Part shown: positions 18,098 to 27,131 of the stretch, in pieces
How positions within the stretch are numbered: position 1 is the first letter of the stretch
Layout: every line of letters starts with the position of its first letter
Assembly: GCF_013248905.1 (NCBI RefSeq)
Contig: NZ_JABRVS010000001.1
Location: 124,001 to 188,000, forward strand
Reading direction: 5' to 3'
DNA: 64,000 bases
Source: Shewanella sp. VB17
GTDB lineage: Bacteria > Pseudomonadota > Gammaproteobacteria > Enterobacterales > Shewanellaceae
Notes under the pieces: model-generated
Databases searched by the model: none
Told to the model about the DNA's origin: nothing
What the model saw: only the letters and a program-made list of their open reading frames with translations
Program-made: the position numbers and the translations under genes

Positions 18098-18859
18098 CTT
18101 ATATTTCTGGCTAGCATTGCTGACATGTCTTCACTCAGCCACTAGATCACCTCAATAACAAGCAGGATAAGTCGTCGATTTGGGAAGAATAAAACAACCG
18201 CAGAATTTAAGTCATATTTAACATTGCCGCTATTATACATTTCTTGCAATAAAGGGACATAAAATATCTTTTTACTCCAATAAAAAACCACCTTACCTTT
18301 TTATTACAAAATCATAATTTTAAACCCGAAAGCACATTGAAAAGCTAAATACATCAAACCTTATTGCTTAATCACTCTGTAAAATTTATAGTAACAGCCG
18401 TTGTTTTTATAGATGAAAATCAAGATTCTATGTCCACCCAGCTATCCCCACATGTAATCTGGTGGTTAACCTTTAAGTGGTTAAAAATGATCACATAGTA
18501 CATCAATAATGTAGCAGCCTAAGCAATGAAACTGATTCATCGTTTTTGCAGTTTCATTTAAGTTGGTTTTATTAGTTTTGATAATATTAACCATAGCTTC
18601 ATGGTTATCTACCGCTTCCCAGCAGGGGAGCTGGTCTCTGCGGGACGGTGAATAAAATAGATACATTCGATTTCTGAGCTTATGAACACAATTCATGGAC
18701 GATAAGCTGGATTTCAGATAAGAATATCCTTGTGAGCACGACATGAAAGCTCGCTGCCATGCCCACATCTGATTACCTATTTTCTTCGAGCAGGCTTATT
18801 TCGGTCAAAAAGCGCTTTATAATAAAAAGGCAAACATCATCTCAAACACCTGTAAAAAA
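18098..18859. other. Intergenic region with hutI scar and a GC-richer unit
   Basis: Apart from the hutI fragment, about 18600-18770 is more GC-rich than its surroundings. It can be read on the minus strand (18768-18481) as a 95-residue frame beginning MWAWQRAFMSCSQGYSYLK. Its composition (many S, C, R, N) and lack of a clear ribosome-binding site argue against a gene. I suspect a dispersed repeat of this genus. The rest holds the promoter side of the transporter. Confidence 0.35.
18477..18517 (+). pseudogene. Displaced fragment of the hutI 3' end
   Basis: Forty-one bases match the end of hutI (17112-17152) with seven mismatches. The reading frame is conserved: VVKNDHIVHQ-stop against VVKNGQVVHQ-stop in hutI. 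An in-frame stop directly precedes it, so only ten codons survive. A hairpin with a TTTTT run (about 18523-18546) follows and could be the original hutI terminator. The copy lies 1365 bases downstream of the real hutI end. Confidence 0.6.
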
Positions 18860-20332
18860 TCACCTGATTTTAGCACAAACCACTTCCGCATTGATTCCAC
18901 AGTCACCACCATTGCGGTCATATTCCTTACAGGATGCATACAACTTGTTAGCCCCCTCATAGATACCATCAATTGGCATGCTGACAGCGTTACTAAACTT
19001 GCCAATCAGGCAAACCCCATGGGATGTACGATCGGAAGACTTACTTACCCACATTTTACCAAGCTTCGGCAATTTCAAGGTTTTGGCATCATTTGGAGGC
19101 CATTCTAGATTACAGTTACTACGGGCACCAACAATTTCATAACCTACAGGGCAACCAAGGTAAAAGCCACATCCAGCATTATTGCCAGTAATTCGACATT
19201 GATGTGACGATCTGGTGATTGCCGTAGATGCGGATATATTTGTGAATTTATTCACCATTAGGTTACCCCACATAGTATTTTTACCTAACGCACTCGCTCC
19301 CTCTGTCATATATCTTTCAGGATTTCTATTCAAGAATTGATTTAAAAAAATCACGTTACTTACTGCAAAATCTCGATTATTGGTTGAACTTGAGTTCGGT
19401 ATCTTATATCTACCATCATCGTCACAATAACTACGATTCCCATCCCTACTTGACATTGAAATTGCTTTATTTGACCCTTTATATTTATTGTAATAAAACT
19501 TATTGTACCTAATTGTATTATGGCTTGGTGTTGTATAACGGATAGTACCTCCCTCACCGCAATTTCTATACAGGTAAATCCCACCATTATTTATCCCACT
19601 AAAGTAATTACCCTCTAGTACATTAAAATTAGAAGCATCTATTGCTACCTTTTCCCTTCCCCCGCCAGCATAGAAATAACTATTCTTAATCGTTGTTCTA
19701 GTTGTCTCTGCACCTAAATAGAGGCTCACAGAGTCCGAGTACCCCCTAAATTTGACACTGTCTACTAATGTATTACTCGCTCCCGTAGCAATATATAAAT
19801 GGGTCCTTTTATCAGACGTAATTGTCGAATTAATAATTCGTGTATGGTACGGTGCAGTAGAACGCAGCCTATTCACATGTCCAGGTTTATGAGATGAAGC
19901 GTTCGTTTCCTTGCCCTCTCCATTCTTACTTATTCCCCAAACCCTCACCCCACCGACAATTTTACAGTTTTTAATGGTTACATGTTCAGGTCGGTGCCAC
20001 TCACCCCTCCTTAATTGTGAACGCACCCAAACAGCATCATCATTTTGACTAAAAATACCTAGTTGTCGAGCTTTAGTCATGTCAATACGACCACCGTTAC
20101 AGTCCAACGTAACATTACTAGATGCATTTCCGATAAATTGGACTCTCTGTGTAATAACATCATTTGGTGACAATGTTAAATTACAGTTAATCAATGAATC
20201 TTTATTACCGTGAGTAACTGGCGCTAATATTTCCGCCTTTTGTTCTATAGTGCAAACAGATGCCGAATAAGCATTACCAATAAATGAAAAAACACAACAA
20301 GATATAGCGACAATATTTTTTATTAACTTCAT
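18860..20332 (-). CDS. Secreted right-handed parallel beta-helix protein
   Basis: The protein has 490 residues with a clean Sec signal peptide (MKLIKNIVAISCCVFSFIGNAYSA, cleaved before SVCTIEQ). The body carries repeated short strands of the parallel beta-helix type: VTLDCNGGRIDM, VTIKNCKIVGGVRVWG, RIINSTITSD, NTLVDSVKFRGYSDSV, TTIKNSYFYAGGG, NVLEGNYFSGINNGGIYLYRN and HNTIRYNKFYYNKYKGS. This fold is used by pectate lyases, alginate epimerases and phage tailspikes, all acting on polysaccharides, so a polysaccharide-active or binding role is plausible. The C-terminal ~90 residues are cysteine-rich, suggesting disulfide bonds and export. It stands alone, with no operon partner. Confidence 0.7.
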   Translation of the reverse strand: MKLIKNIVAISCCVFSFIGNAYSASVCTIEQKAEILAPVTHGNKDSLINCNLTLSPNDVITQRVQFIGNASSNVTLDCNGGRIDMTKARQLGIFSQNDDAVWVRSQLRRGEWHRPEHVTIKNCKIVGGVRVWGISKNGEGKETNASSHKPGHVNRLRSTAPYHTRIINSTITSDKRTHLYIATGASNTLVDSVKFRGYSDSVSLYLGAETTRTTIKNSYFYAGGGREKVAIDASNFNVLEGNYFSGINNGGIYLYRNCGEGGTIRYTTPSHNTIRYNKFYYNKYKGSNKAISMSSRDGNRSYCDDDGRYKIPNSSSTNNRDFAVSNVIFLNQFLNRNPERYMTEGASALGKNTMWGNLMVNKFTNISASTAITRSSHQCRITGNNAGCGFYLGCPVGYEIVGARSNCNLEWPPNDAKTLKLPKLGKMWVSKSSDRTSHGVCLIGKFSNAVSMPIDGIYEGANKLYASCKEYDRNGGDCGINAEVVCAKIR

Positions 20333-20798
20333 AAATATCCCTTTATTAAAATCCTAAAATATTCAAAGGCGACCAATAGTTGAGTGATATGAATTTTTAT
20401 TACATTAATACTCTTACTAAGCTTTAATGATGAAGTTTAATCGCGGTTTTAATCTCTCAAACCTAACATACCAATCCCCCAGCAAATTAACACCGACAAG
20501 TTTTATTTAATCGCAACTTAATTCAATCCTGAGCGTAAAATTTAGCATGGTAAGTGACGACACCTTTAAGGATCACACTGCTGAAACTAAATGCTTGACA
20601 GTATTTAACTGGGACATCAGGTCAAACTAAATTCACTTTGGCTTTAAAGCCAATTTTTTGATAGAAATCAGGATCGCCGAGCGGCACACACCTATAGAAA
20701 ATGATAATTCACTAGTAATAGTACACGTTTCAGCATAGGATTTAAGTTGTGTAAACAGGCACACTTAACAGTAACGCATTGCGGAGTAAGCAGACATC
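20333..20798. other. Intergenic region upstream of mtnC, possible small RNA
   Basis: There is no protein gene. The plus strand ends in a good intrinsic terminator at 20638-20659 although no plus-strand gene precedes it, so a short non-coding transcript could end here. The remaining ~140 bases hold the mtnC leader; a weak AGTAAG precedes the mtnC ATG. Confidence 0.35.
20638..20659 (+). terminator. Orphan Rho-independent terminator
   Basis: TTGGCTTT and AAAGCCAA form a perfect stem (closing to a TTAA loop) followed directly by six T residues. The nearest upstream plus-strand gene is hutI, more than 3 kb away, so the terminator must serve an unannotated transcript or block antisense reading. 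Confidence 0.65.
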
Positions 20799-21479
20799 AT
20801 GGGTATCAAAGCCATAGTTGTAGATACAGCAGGTACGACAACCGATCTAAGCTTTATTAGAGACACGCTTTTTCCTTATTCAGCTAAAGCCATAGCAGAA
20901 TTTTTAGTAGAAAATAAGTCCAATGTTCTCATCGACAACTGCATTTGTGATGTCAAAGACATCGCCCTTGAACCAGATGCTTCTTTAGAGCGTGTAATAG
21001 ACATTCTGCAACTCTGGATTACAGAAGATCGTAAAGCCACCCCCCTTAAAACACTTCAAGGCCTAATTTGGAAGCAAGGTTATGACCGTGGCGAATTTAC
21101 TGGCCATATTTTTCCCGATTTCATCGCAGAGATTGAACATATAAAACAGCAAAAAATACGTATTTATAGCTTTTCATCAGGTTCTGTCGAAGCACAAAAA
21201 TTACTATTCAGTCACAGTGATGGCGGCGATTTGACCCCTCACTTTGACGGTCATTTCGATACCCGTACTGGTCATAAACTGTTTAAACAGGCTTACAGTA
21301 ATATCATTAACACCATCAGCTTAGCTCCTAAGCAGGTACTATTTATTTCTGATGTTGTTGAAGAGCTTAAGGCGGCTGAAGAGGCTGGTATGCGCACGCT
21401 ACAGATGGTTAGAAGCCAAGATCAGCCAACTGGATCACACACACAAATTACCAGTTTTGCTGAATTAACCTTCTCATGA
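20799..21479 (+). CDS. mtnC: Enolase-phosphatase MtnC (methionine salvage)
   Basis: This 226-residue HAD-superfamily enzyme carries out enolisation and dephosphorylation of 2,3-diketo-5-methylthiopentyl-1-phosphate in methionine salvage. HAD motif I is AIVVDTAGTTTD with the nucleophile Asp9. Motif II is YSFSSGSVEAQKLLF, and the conserved HFDTRTGHK and VLFISDVVEELKAAEEAGM segments follow. The second position usually acidic in DxE/DxD is alanine here, as I recall for Shewanella and Vibrio members, so I take it as normal for the lineage. No other mtn gene is adjacent. Confidence 0.95.
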   Translation: MGIKAIVVDTAGTTTDLSFIRDTLFPYSAKAIAEFLVENKSNVLIDNCICDVKDIALEPDASLERVIDILQLWITEDRKATPLKTLQGLIWKQGYDRGEFTGHIFPDFIAEIEHIKQQKIRIYSFSSGSVEAQKLLFSHSDGGDLTPHFDGHFDTRTGHKLFKQAYSNIINTISLAPKQVLFISDVVEELKAAEEAGMRTLQMVRSQDQPTGSHTQITSFAELTFS

Positions 21480-21613
21480 TAACCAAACAGCTAAAACAAA
21501 ATATCTAGGTACCTATTTTCTCGCTCTGCTTGTTGACGCTTAGTCATACTGTTATGCTAAGCCTCAAATTTAAACACTTGTTTGAATGTATTTTTGAGTA
21601 ACGGGGCGAAAAA

Positions 21614-22045
21614 ATGGAAAGTTTTATCAAACAACATCCTATCCATACTGAAATAACCGTTGCTTGGGGTGAAATGGACGCACTGCAACATGTTAATAAT
21701 GTTATCTACTTTAAATACTTCGAATCAGCACGTATCGATTTTTTTACTCAGATAGGTCTTTTCAACGAATTACAGATAACCAATATCGGTCCTGTATTAG
21801 CCGATAACAATGCACGCTACAAACGTCCGATAACTTATCCTGACACCTTACTCGTCGGCGTGACTATCAGCGATGTGCAAACAGATCGCTTTATGATGAA
21901 CTATACGGTATTTAGCCAAACGCAACAGGCTGTCACCACATTAGGTCGCTCATTAGTGGTGATGTTTGATTTTAACACGGGTAAAAAATCTAACTTAAGC
22001 GACAAAGTGCTAAACGCACTAAAAAATTATGAGCAACAAGCCTAA
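21614..22045 (+). CDS. Hotdog-fold acyl-CoA thioesterase (4HBT family)
   Basis: This 143-residue single-domain hotdog protein carries the YbgC/FadM-type active-site segment WGEMDALQHVNNVIYFKYFESARIDFF, with the catalytic Asp and the HVNN turn. Enzymes of this type hydrolyse acyl-CoA in the cytoplasm; chain-length preference cannot be read. A GNAT gene follows 17 bases after the stop on the same strand. A second, different 4HBT protein lies convergently at 22325-22759. Confidence 0.88.
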   Translation: MESFIKQHPIHTEITVAWGEMDALQHVNNVIYFKYFESARIDFFTQIGLFNELQITNIGPVLADNNARYKRPITYPDTLLVGVTISDVQTDRFMMNYTVFSQTQQAVTTLGRSLVVMFDFNTGKKSNLSDKVLNALKNYEQQA

Positions 22046-22062
22046 GAATATAAAATAGGGTA

Positions 22063-22320
22063 ATGATGACCGATACTCCAGTATTACATCAGCACACTTC
22101 ACATCAATTTATAATTAATATTAACCAAAAACAGGCAATATTAGTCTATGAAATTGATGATGACCAAATCAATTTTACCCGTACTTTCGTTCCTGATGAA
22201 CTTAGGGGCCGTGGACTCGCAGAAAAGCTAGTCCACCATGGCCTTCATTGGGCTAAAGAGCAGGATTACAAAATTGAAGCCAGCTGTTGGTATGTGAAGA
22301 AGTTTTTATCACTACTTTAA
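22063..22320 (+). CDS. Small GNAT-like N-acetyltransferase (YjdJ type)
   Basis: This 85-residue protein matches the short acetyltransferase family typified by YjdJ. It has an N-terminal beta strand, the acetyl-CoA binding loop VPDELRGRGLAEKLVHHGLHWAKEQ, and a final KIEASCWYVKKFL that corresponds to the usual CPFVKKYI ending. The C-terminal tail is a few residues shorter than usual. Two ATGs are adjacent (22063, 22066). Substrate unknown. It is probably co-transcribed with the preceding thioesterase. Confidence 0.8.
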   Translation: MMTDTPVLHQHTSHQFIININQKQAILVYEIDDDQINFTRTFVPDELRGRGLAEKLVHHGLHWAKEQDYKIEASCWYVKKFLSLL

Positions 22321-22324
22321 GCTC

Positions 22325-22759
22325 TCACTCTCCAGTAAACCGAATAAGCTGTTGCTTTATTACATCGGTGATCGCTTGGCTCTTATCAAGAGCATAGTCA
22401 TAGTAAACTAATGTGGTCTTGGCTTCTGCAGTTTGCTTGCCTTCTTGCCAGCTTTGCTGCGCAACTTCAAAACTCGCATTACCAACACGACTAATCCAAG
22501 TTTTCACCAATACAGGCATGCCATAATTCGTCGGTAAGGTATAGGCGATAGTGAAACCTGCAACGATCAAATTCCACTGACTCAAATCTAAACTCGGATT
22601 GAAAATTTCAAATATTGGCTCACGAGCCGCCTCAAACCAAACGGGTAGCACAGTGTTATTAATGTGCCCTAGCCCATCTGTCTCATTGAATCTAGGTTGG
22701 ATCTCTACACTAAAGAAAGTCTCTGGCACGGCTAATATCCTTATGTTCTTGTGAATCAA
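22325..22759 (-). CDS. Hotdog-fold thioesterase
   Basis: The protein has 144 residues with the 4HBT signature RFNETDGLGHINNTVLPVWFEAAREPIF (catalytic Asp in ETDGLGHINN). It is 18 bases downstream of a long-chain acyl-CoA synthetase on the same strand, so the pair may form an operon that balances acyl-CoA formation and hydrolysis. That pairing is inference from context. It is convergent with the GNAT gene, with only four bases between the stops. Confidence 0.85.
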   Translation of the reverse strand: MIHKNIRILAVPETFFSVEIQPRFNETDGLGHINNTVLPVWFEAAREPIFEIFNPSLDLSQWNLIVAGFTIAYTLPTNYGMPVLVKTWISRVGNASFEVAQQSWQEGKQTAEAKTTLVYYDYALDKSQAITDVIKQQLIRFTGE

Positions 22760-22777
22760 GTAAATGGATGCACGCTA

Positions 22778-24574
22778 TTATTTTACATACATCTTGTTTA
22801 TTTCACAGGCATACTTGTTGTAAATAACTTTACGCCTTAACTTCATGGTTGGGGTGATAAGCCCCGCTTCCATCGAGAACGCTTCAGGCAACAGGGTAAA
22901 TCGCTTAATTCTCTCGAAATGAGCAAGCTCACTCTGTAGTATCTTAAGTCTTTGTTCAAAATGCTCAATAACATGATGATGGCGCAGCAGCTCAATGGGA
23001 GAGTCATAATAAACCCCTTTCTCTTTGGCCCAGCACTCCAATGTTTCAAAGGCGGGTACAATTAATGCGGTCACATAGTTTTTAGCATCAGCAATAATCG
23101 CGACTTGCTCAATAAACGGACAACACCCAACTTTGCCTTCGACGCGTTGTGGCGCGATATATTTACCATTAGAGGTTTTCATCAACTCCTTGATGCGATC
23201 GGTAATAAATAAATTACCCTGCTCATCGATACGACCCGCATCACCTGTTTTCAACCAGCCATCTTCAAACGTTGCAGCCGTTTCTTCTGGACGATTGTAA
23301 TACCCTCGCATAACTGTATCGCCACGCACCAAAACTTCATTATCTTTACCTAGCTTAATTTCAACCTCAGGCAAGACTTGGCCATTAGAACCCGGTACGC
23401 GATTGGCTAAGGTATTACAGGTCGCAGTAGCGGTTGTCTCTGTCATTCCATAGCCACAAAGTACAGGAACATCAATACTTTGAAAGAACGTTCCCACATT
23501 AGGGTCTAATGCTGCACCACCAACAGGCATAAATTTAAGGCGACCGCCTAAGACCTGTTTCAACTTACTAAAAACCAGTTTATCGGCAAGTTTCCACTGT
23601 AAACCTAAACCCATTGATGACTGGCGCCGTCTCTGCCCAACTTCAGACTGTTTATAACCCACTGACATAGCCCAAGCAAACATCTTCTGTCTTAGTTTTG
23701 GCGCCTTAATCACTTTATCCTGCACCGCACTGTACACTTTCTCCAGAAATCTTGGCACGACACATAATGTGTGTGGCCTAACTTGCAAAATGGCTTCTTT
23801 TACGGCCATCGGATTTGGCAAATAAACGTTGCGGCCACCACGGCAAAGTACATAAAAGCTCCAACCTCGCTCAAATACATGACTTAAAGGCAAAAACGCT
23901 AGCGACACATCACCTGGAGTAAAAGGTAATAATTGATCATGCTGGCGCACCATAGAAGCGATGTTGCGGTGATCTAACATCACCCCTTTTGGCTCACCTG
24001 TCGTACCAGAGGTATAAATTAACGTCAATAAATCATCGAGGTTCGCATCATCCAAACGCTGATTTAACGCTAGTAATACCTCTGATGGATAGCTTTTATC
24101 AATGAGATCATCGAAATAATAATGATTTAGGCTGTCTCGGAGCTCAATACTTTTATCAAACACCACGATATGAGTGAGACTTTTGCAACTATCAGCCAAT
24201 TCACACGCCATCTGATAATGACTAGCATCACCGACAAAAATCAACTGAGCATTGGCATCATCTACAATATATTGCGCTTGTTCTAAGGTACTGGTCGGGT
24301 AAATAGGGACCACTATCACGCGCGCCTTGAGACTCGCAACATCTGCACAGCTCCATTGAGGACTGTTATGCGATAAAATCACTGCGCGGCCTTGTATTTG
24401 CAATCCGAAATGGATCATGGCCTGAGCAATTTTAGTGCTAATATGATCAAAATCGTACCAGCTCACTTTATGCCATGGTGCCACCATGTCAAAACCTTCA
24501 AGTGCGATAGCATCACCCATTTTAATGCTTTGCTGTTTAATTAAACGTGTTAACTGGTATTGCTCGAGCGACAT
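22778..24574 (-). CDS. Long-chain acyl-CoA synthetase (AMP-forming, FadD15-like)
   Basis: This 598-residue member of the ANL superfamily activates fatty acids through an acyl-AMP to acyl-CoA. Visible motifs are the P-loop LIYTSGTTGEPKGVMLDH and the A5-type segment CGYGMTETTATATC. They are followed by GWLKTGDAGRIDEQGNLFITDRIKELMKTSNGKYIAPQRVE, which contains the hinge and the catalytic C-domain lysine region. The N-terminus lacks a signal; such enzymes are cytoplasmic or membrane-associated. Its length and motif wording place it with the FadD15/ACSL-like branch rather than classical FadD (about 560 residues). Confidence 0.92.
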   Translation of the reverse strand: MSLEQYQLTRLIKQQSIKMGDAIALEGFDMVAPWHKVSWYDFDHISTKIAQAMIHFGLQIQGRAVILSHNSPQWSCADVASLKARVIVVPIYPTSTLEQAQYIVDDANAQLIFVGDASHYQMACELADSCKSLTHIVVFDKSIELRDSLNHYYFDDLIDKSYPSEVLLALNQRLDDANLDDLLTLIYTSGTTGEPKGVMLDHRNIASMVRQHDQLLPFTPGDVSLAFLPLSHVFERGWSFYVLCRGGRNVYLPNPMAVKEAILQVRPHTLCVVPRFLEKVYSAVQDKVIKAPKLRQKMFAWAMSVGYKQSEVGQRRRQSSMGLGLQWKLADKLVFSKLKQVLGGRLKFMPVGGAALDPNVGTFFQSIDVPVLCGYGMTETTATATCNTLANRVPGSNGQVLPEVEIKLGKDNEVLVRGDTVMRGYYNRPEETAATFEDGWLKTGDAGRIDEQGNLFITDRIKELMKTSNGKYIAPQRVEGKVGCCPFIEQVAIIADAKNYVTALIVPAFETLECWAKEKGVYYDSPIELLRHHHVIEHFEQRLKILQSELAHFERIKRFTLLPEAFSMEAGLITPTMKLRRKVIYNKYACEINKMYVK

Positions 24575-24820
24575 AAATTTACAAACCTTTTAAGCGTACA
24601 TATGTACCTCTTTTTTATCATTTTACTTTAGTACGCAGCAAAAAATAAGAGTATTTACTCAAATGATATTAAATCATCCAAAAATCGCTATTTACCAATA
24701 GATTAACACTGCTGGATTCAGGTTAATTTGTGCTAATATTAGCCTTTTTATACAAGATTAACATGCTGATACAATGATAGTTTAGTAAAACTCAAATAGG
24801 ATTCAACATAGGATATCGAC

Positions 24821-26404
24821 ATGATGTATCACGGACAGCAAACAAGAGACAGCTCTCTGCTCTTTCGTATTAAAAACAAACACATTTCGATTTCAACACT
24901 CATCGGGACATGGGTGATTAGCGGATTAATGATCAGTCTTGCAACTTTTGCAGATGACACCACTTTACGCTCACTAAAACAAAGCGAGCAAAAACACTGC
25001 TACCTAGAAGGACTCTCAGAACAACTCACTTGTGGCTTCATCACCGTACCTGAGAATGCTAATCGACCACAGGCTAAACAGATACAAATTCATTATGCAG
25101 TGCTACCCTCCATTAAAAACAGCAATCATGATGACGCTTTCTTAGCCATTGCTGGTGGGCCGGGTCAATCAGCAATAGATAACGCCGCCTTCTTTAATAG
25201 TACCTTCAGTAAAATCAGACAAAATAGAGATATTTTACTTATTGATCAACGTGGTACAGGACGTTCAAATGCACTCAATTGTGAAGTGGATAATACAGAA
25301 AGCACCTTAGCAGCCAATGAAGCGGATTTCGATATCACCAAAGAAACCCAAACTTGCTTAGATAATTTAGCCGATAGCGATGTGACCCAATACGGTAGCT
25401 TAAATGCCCTGCAAGATTTTGAAGCTGTTAGGCAACATCTTGGCTATCAAAAACTGCACGTTTACGGAATCTCCTATGGCACACGCATGGCTCAGCTTTA
25501 TATGCGTCACTATCCCAAAGTGCTCTCTACCGTCACTTTAGACGGGGTCGTTCCAATGAAACGAAGTGTGCTCGACATTGATAACGCCATTAGTAGAGCA
25601 ATCAAGCTACTCATTGAAGATTGTACTAATAACAATTTATGCAACGCTCGCTACGCCAATATCGAAGCCGAACTGCACGCCATCGATGACATCCTGGCAC
25701 TCGCACCTGTGATCAAACAAATCAGTGATCCCCTAACAAGTGAGGCTACACAATTAACCATGACGCGAGCTAAATTTACAGGGGCTATACGCATGGCACT
25801 GTATGTGCCTAATATCAGGGCATTGATCCCTCACGCCATTCATCAAGCTGCAAACGGTAATTACCTCCCTATTTTAGGATTACAAGCACTTAACCTTGAT
25901 AGTACAGGTATTGCCATGGGGATGAACACCTCAGTGGTGTGCGGCGAAGATTGGCAACCGCTAACTCCTAGCCAGCGTGACGAAGCTAACAAAACGTATT
26001 TCGGCCAAGAAATGATAGCAAGCTTCGAGCAATCCTGCAGCGTATGGAATATGCCTGCAGTAGATGAACGCTTCTCAGCGCCCGTTAGCAGTCATATTCC
26101 CACTTTACTGCTATCAGGCCGCCTAGATCCGGCAACCCCCCCTAGCTGGGGCGAAATTGTCATGGAAAAGCTCACCAATGCTAAACATTTTATCGCTCCT
26201 TATGCCACCCATGGTGTTGCAGGTCAATCATGTGGTAACGATATTATCGCTCAACTTGTCGACACTGGTAGTGTTAGTGAGCTCGATAGTAAATGCTTAC
26301 ATAAAGATGTCAGCCGTAACTTCTACCTCAACGCTAGCACCGTAGAAACCATACCCGAAAAAGCATCAAAGCCCGTCATTATGCAAGGAGATAGCCATGA
26401 TTAA
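24821..26404 (+). CDS. Exported alpha/beta hydrolase of the TAP (tripeptidyl aminopeptidase-like) family
   Basis: The 527-residue protein has a long N-region and a hydrophobic segment (ISTLIGTWVISGLMISLATFA, residues ~26-46) acting as a signal peptide. The catalytic core shows the oxyanion text IAGGPGQSA, DQRGTGRS, and the nucleophile elbow VYGISYGTRMAQ. The late region SGRLDPATPPSWG (catalytic Asp) and a C-terminal TAP-like domain with ATHGVAGQSC (catalytic His) complete the set. The family cleaves peptides or esters in the periplasm. Its stop overlaps the following ABC ATPase start by eight bases, so it is the first gene of a three-gene operon. Confidence 0.88.
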   Translation: MMYHGQQTRDSSLLFRIKNKHISISTLIGTWVISGLMISLATFADDTTLRSLKQSEQKHCYLEGLSEQLTCGFITVPENANRPQAKQIQIHYAVLPSIKNSNHDDAFLAIAGGPGQSAIDNAAFFNSTFSKIRQNRDILLIDQRGTGRSNALNCEVDNTESTLAANEADFDITKETQTCLDNLADSDVTQYGSLNALQDFEAVRQHLGYQKLHVYGISYGTRMAQLYMRHYPKVLSTVTLDGVVPMKRSVLDIDNAISRAIKLLIEDCTNNNLCNARYANIEAELHAIDDILALAPVIKQISDPLTSEATQLTMTRAKFTGAIRMALYVPNIRALIPHAIHQAANGNYLPILGLQALNLDSTGIAMGMNTSVVCGEDWQPLTPSQRDEANKTYFGQEMIASFEQSCSVWNMPAVDERFSAPVSSHIPTLLLSGRLDPATPPSWGEIVMEKLTNAKHFIAPYATHGVAGQSCGNDIIAQLVDTGSVSELDSKCLHKDVSRNFYLNASTVETIPEKASKPVIMQGDSHD

Positions 26405-27131
26405 GGTCTGTAATTTGTCGAAGAAAATTGACGATGTTCAAGCACTCAATGACTTAAGCTTTGAAGCCAAAGATGGCCAGATAACAGGGCTGCTCGGCCC
26501 CAATGGTGCAGGCAAGACAACCTGCCTACGTACTCTATTTGGTTTACTGCAGGCTGACGAGGGCCATACAGAAATAGATGGTATCGATGTTGCTAAGTCT
26601 CCAATCCAAGCTAAACAACAACTCGGCCTCTTCCCCGATCCATTTGGTCTCTATGAACGACTCACACCAAGGGAATACATCAGCTACTTTGCCGAATTAA
26701 ATGGTTTATCCCGTAAAGCAGCCAAAATAGCCACACAGAAAGTGTTAACCCAGCTACATATGAAGGATATCGCCGATCGTCGCTGCAAAGGGTTTTCTCA
26801 AGGTCAAAGAATGAAAACAGCACTGGCACAGGCAATAGTCCACCAGCCCACTAATATCATTCTCGACGAGCCAACCCGAGGACTGGATGTGATGAGCACC
26901 CGTGTACTCAGAGAGCTATTGAAAAATCTAAAGACTCAGGGACATTGTGTGCTTTTTTCAAGCCACGTAATGCAAGAAGTGGCCGCTTTGTGCGATCACG
27001 TTATCGTTATGGCTGAAGGTAAAGTCGTTGCCGTTGGCAGCCCTGATGAACTTTGCAAGCAAGCAGGAAAAGACTCCTTAGAAGATGCTTTCATTCAACT
27101 TATAGGCACCGATGAAGGAATAGCAGCATGA
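26397..27131 (+). CDS. natA: ABC transporter ATP-binding protein, NatA-like
   Basis: The protein has 244 residues. Walker A is GLLGPNGAGKTTCLRTLFGLL, the signature loop is FSQGQRMKTALAQA, and Walker B is IILDEPTRGLDV, followed by the switch His in FSSHVMQEV. The layout is that of NatA-type exporters (sodium or drug efflux), which pair with a single NatB-type permease, present here in a four-base overlap. AAGGAG precedes the ATG. The substrate is inferred only from the family name and is not certain. Confidence 0.9.
   Translation: MIKVCNLSKKIDDVQALNDLSFEAKDGQITGLLGPNGAGKTTCLRTLFGLLQADEGHTEIDGIDVAKSPIQAKQQLGLFPDPFGLYERLTPREYISYFAELNGLSRKAAKIATQKVLTQLHMKDIADRRCKGFSQGQRMKTALAQAIVHQPTNIILDEPTRGLDVMSTRVLRELLKNLKTQGHCVLFSSHVMQEVAALCDHVIVMAEGKVVAVGSPDELCKQAGKDSLEDAFIQLIGTDEGIAA

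Noticed and set aside
18481..18768. 95-residue minus-strand frame
   Set aside because: It overlaps the displaced hutI tail, has no ribosome-binding site and an odd composition; treated as part of a repeat-like unit rather than a gene.
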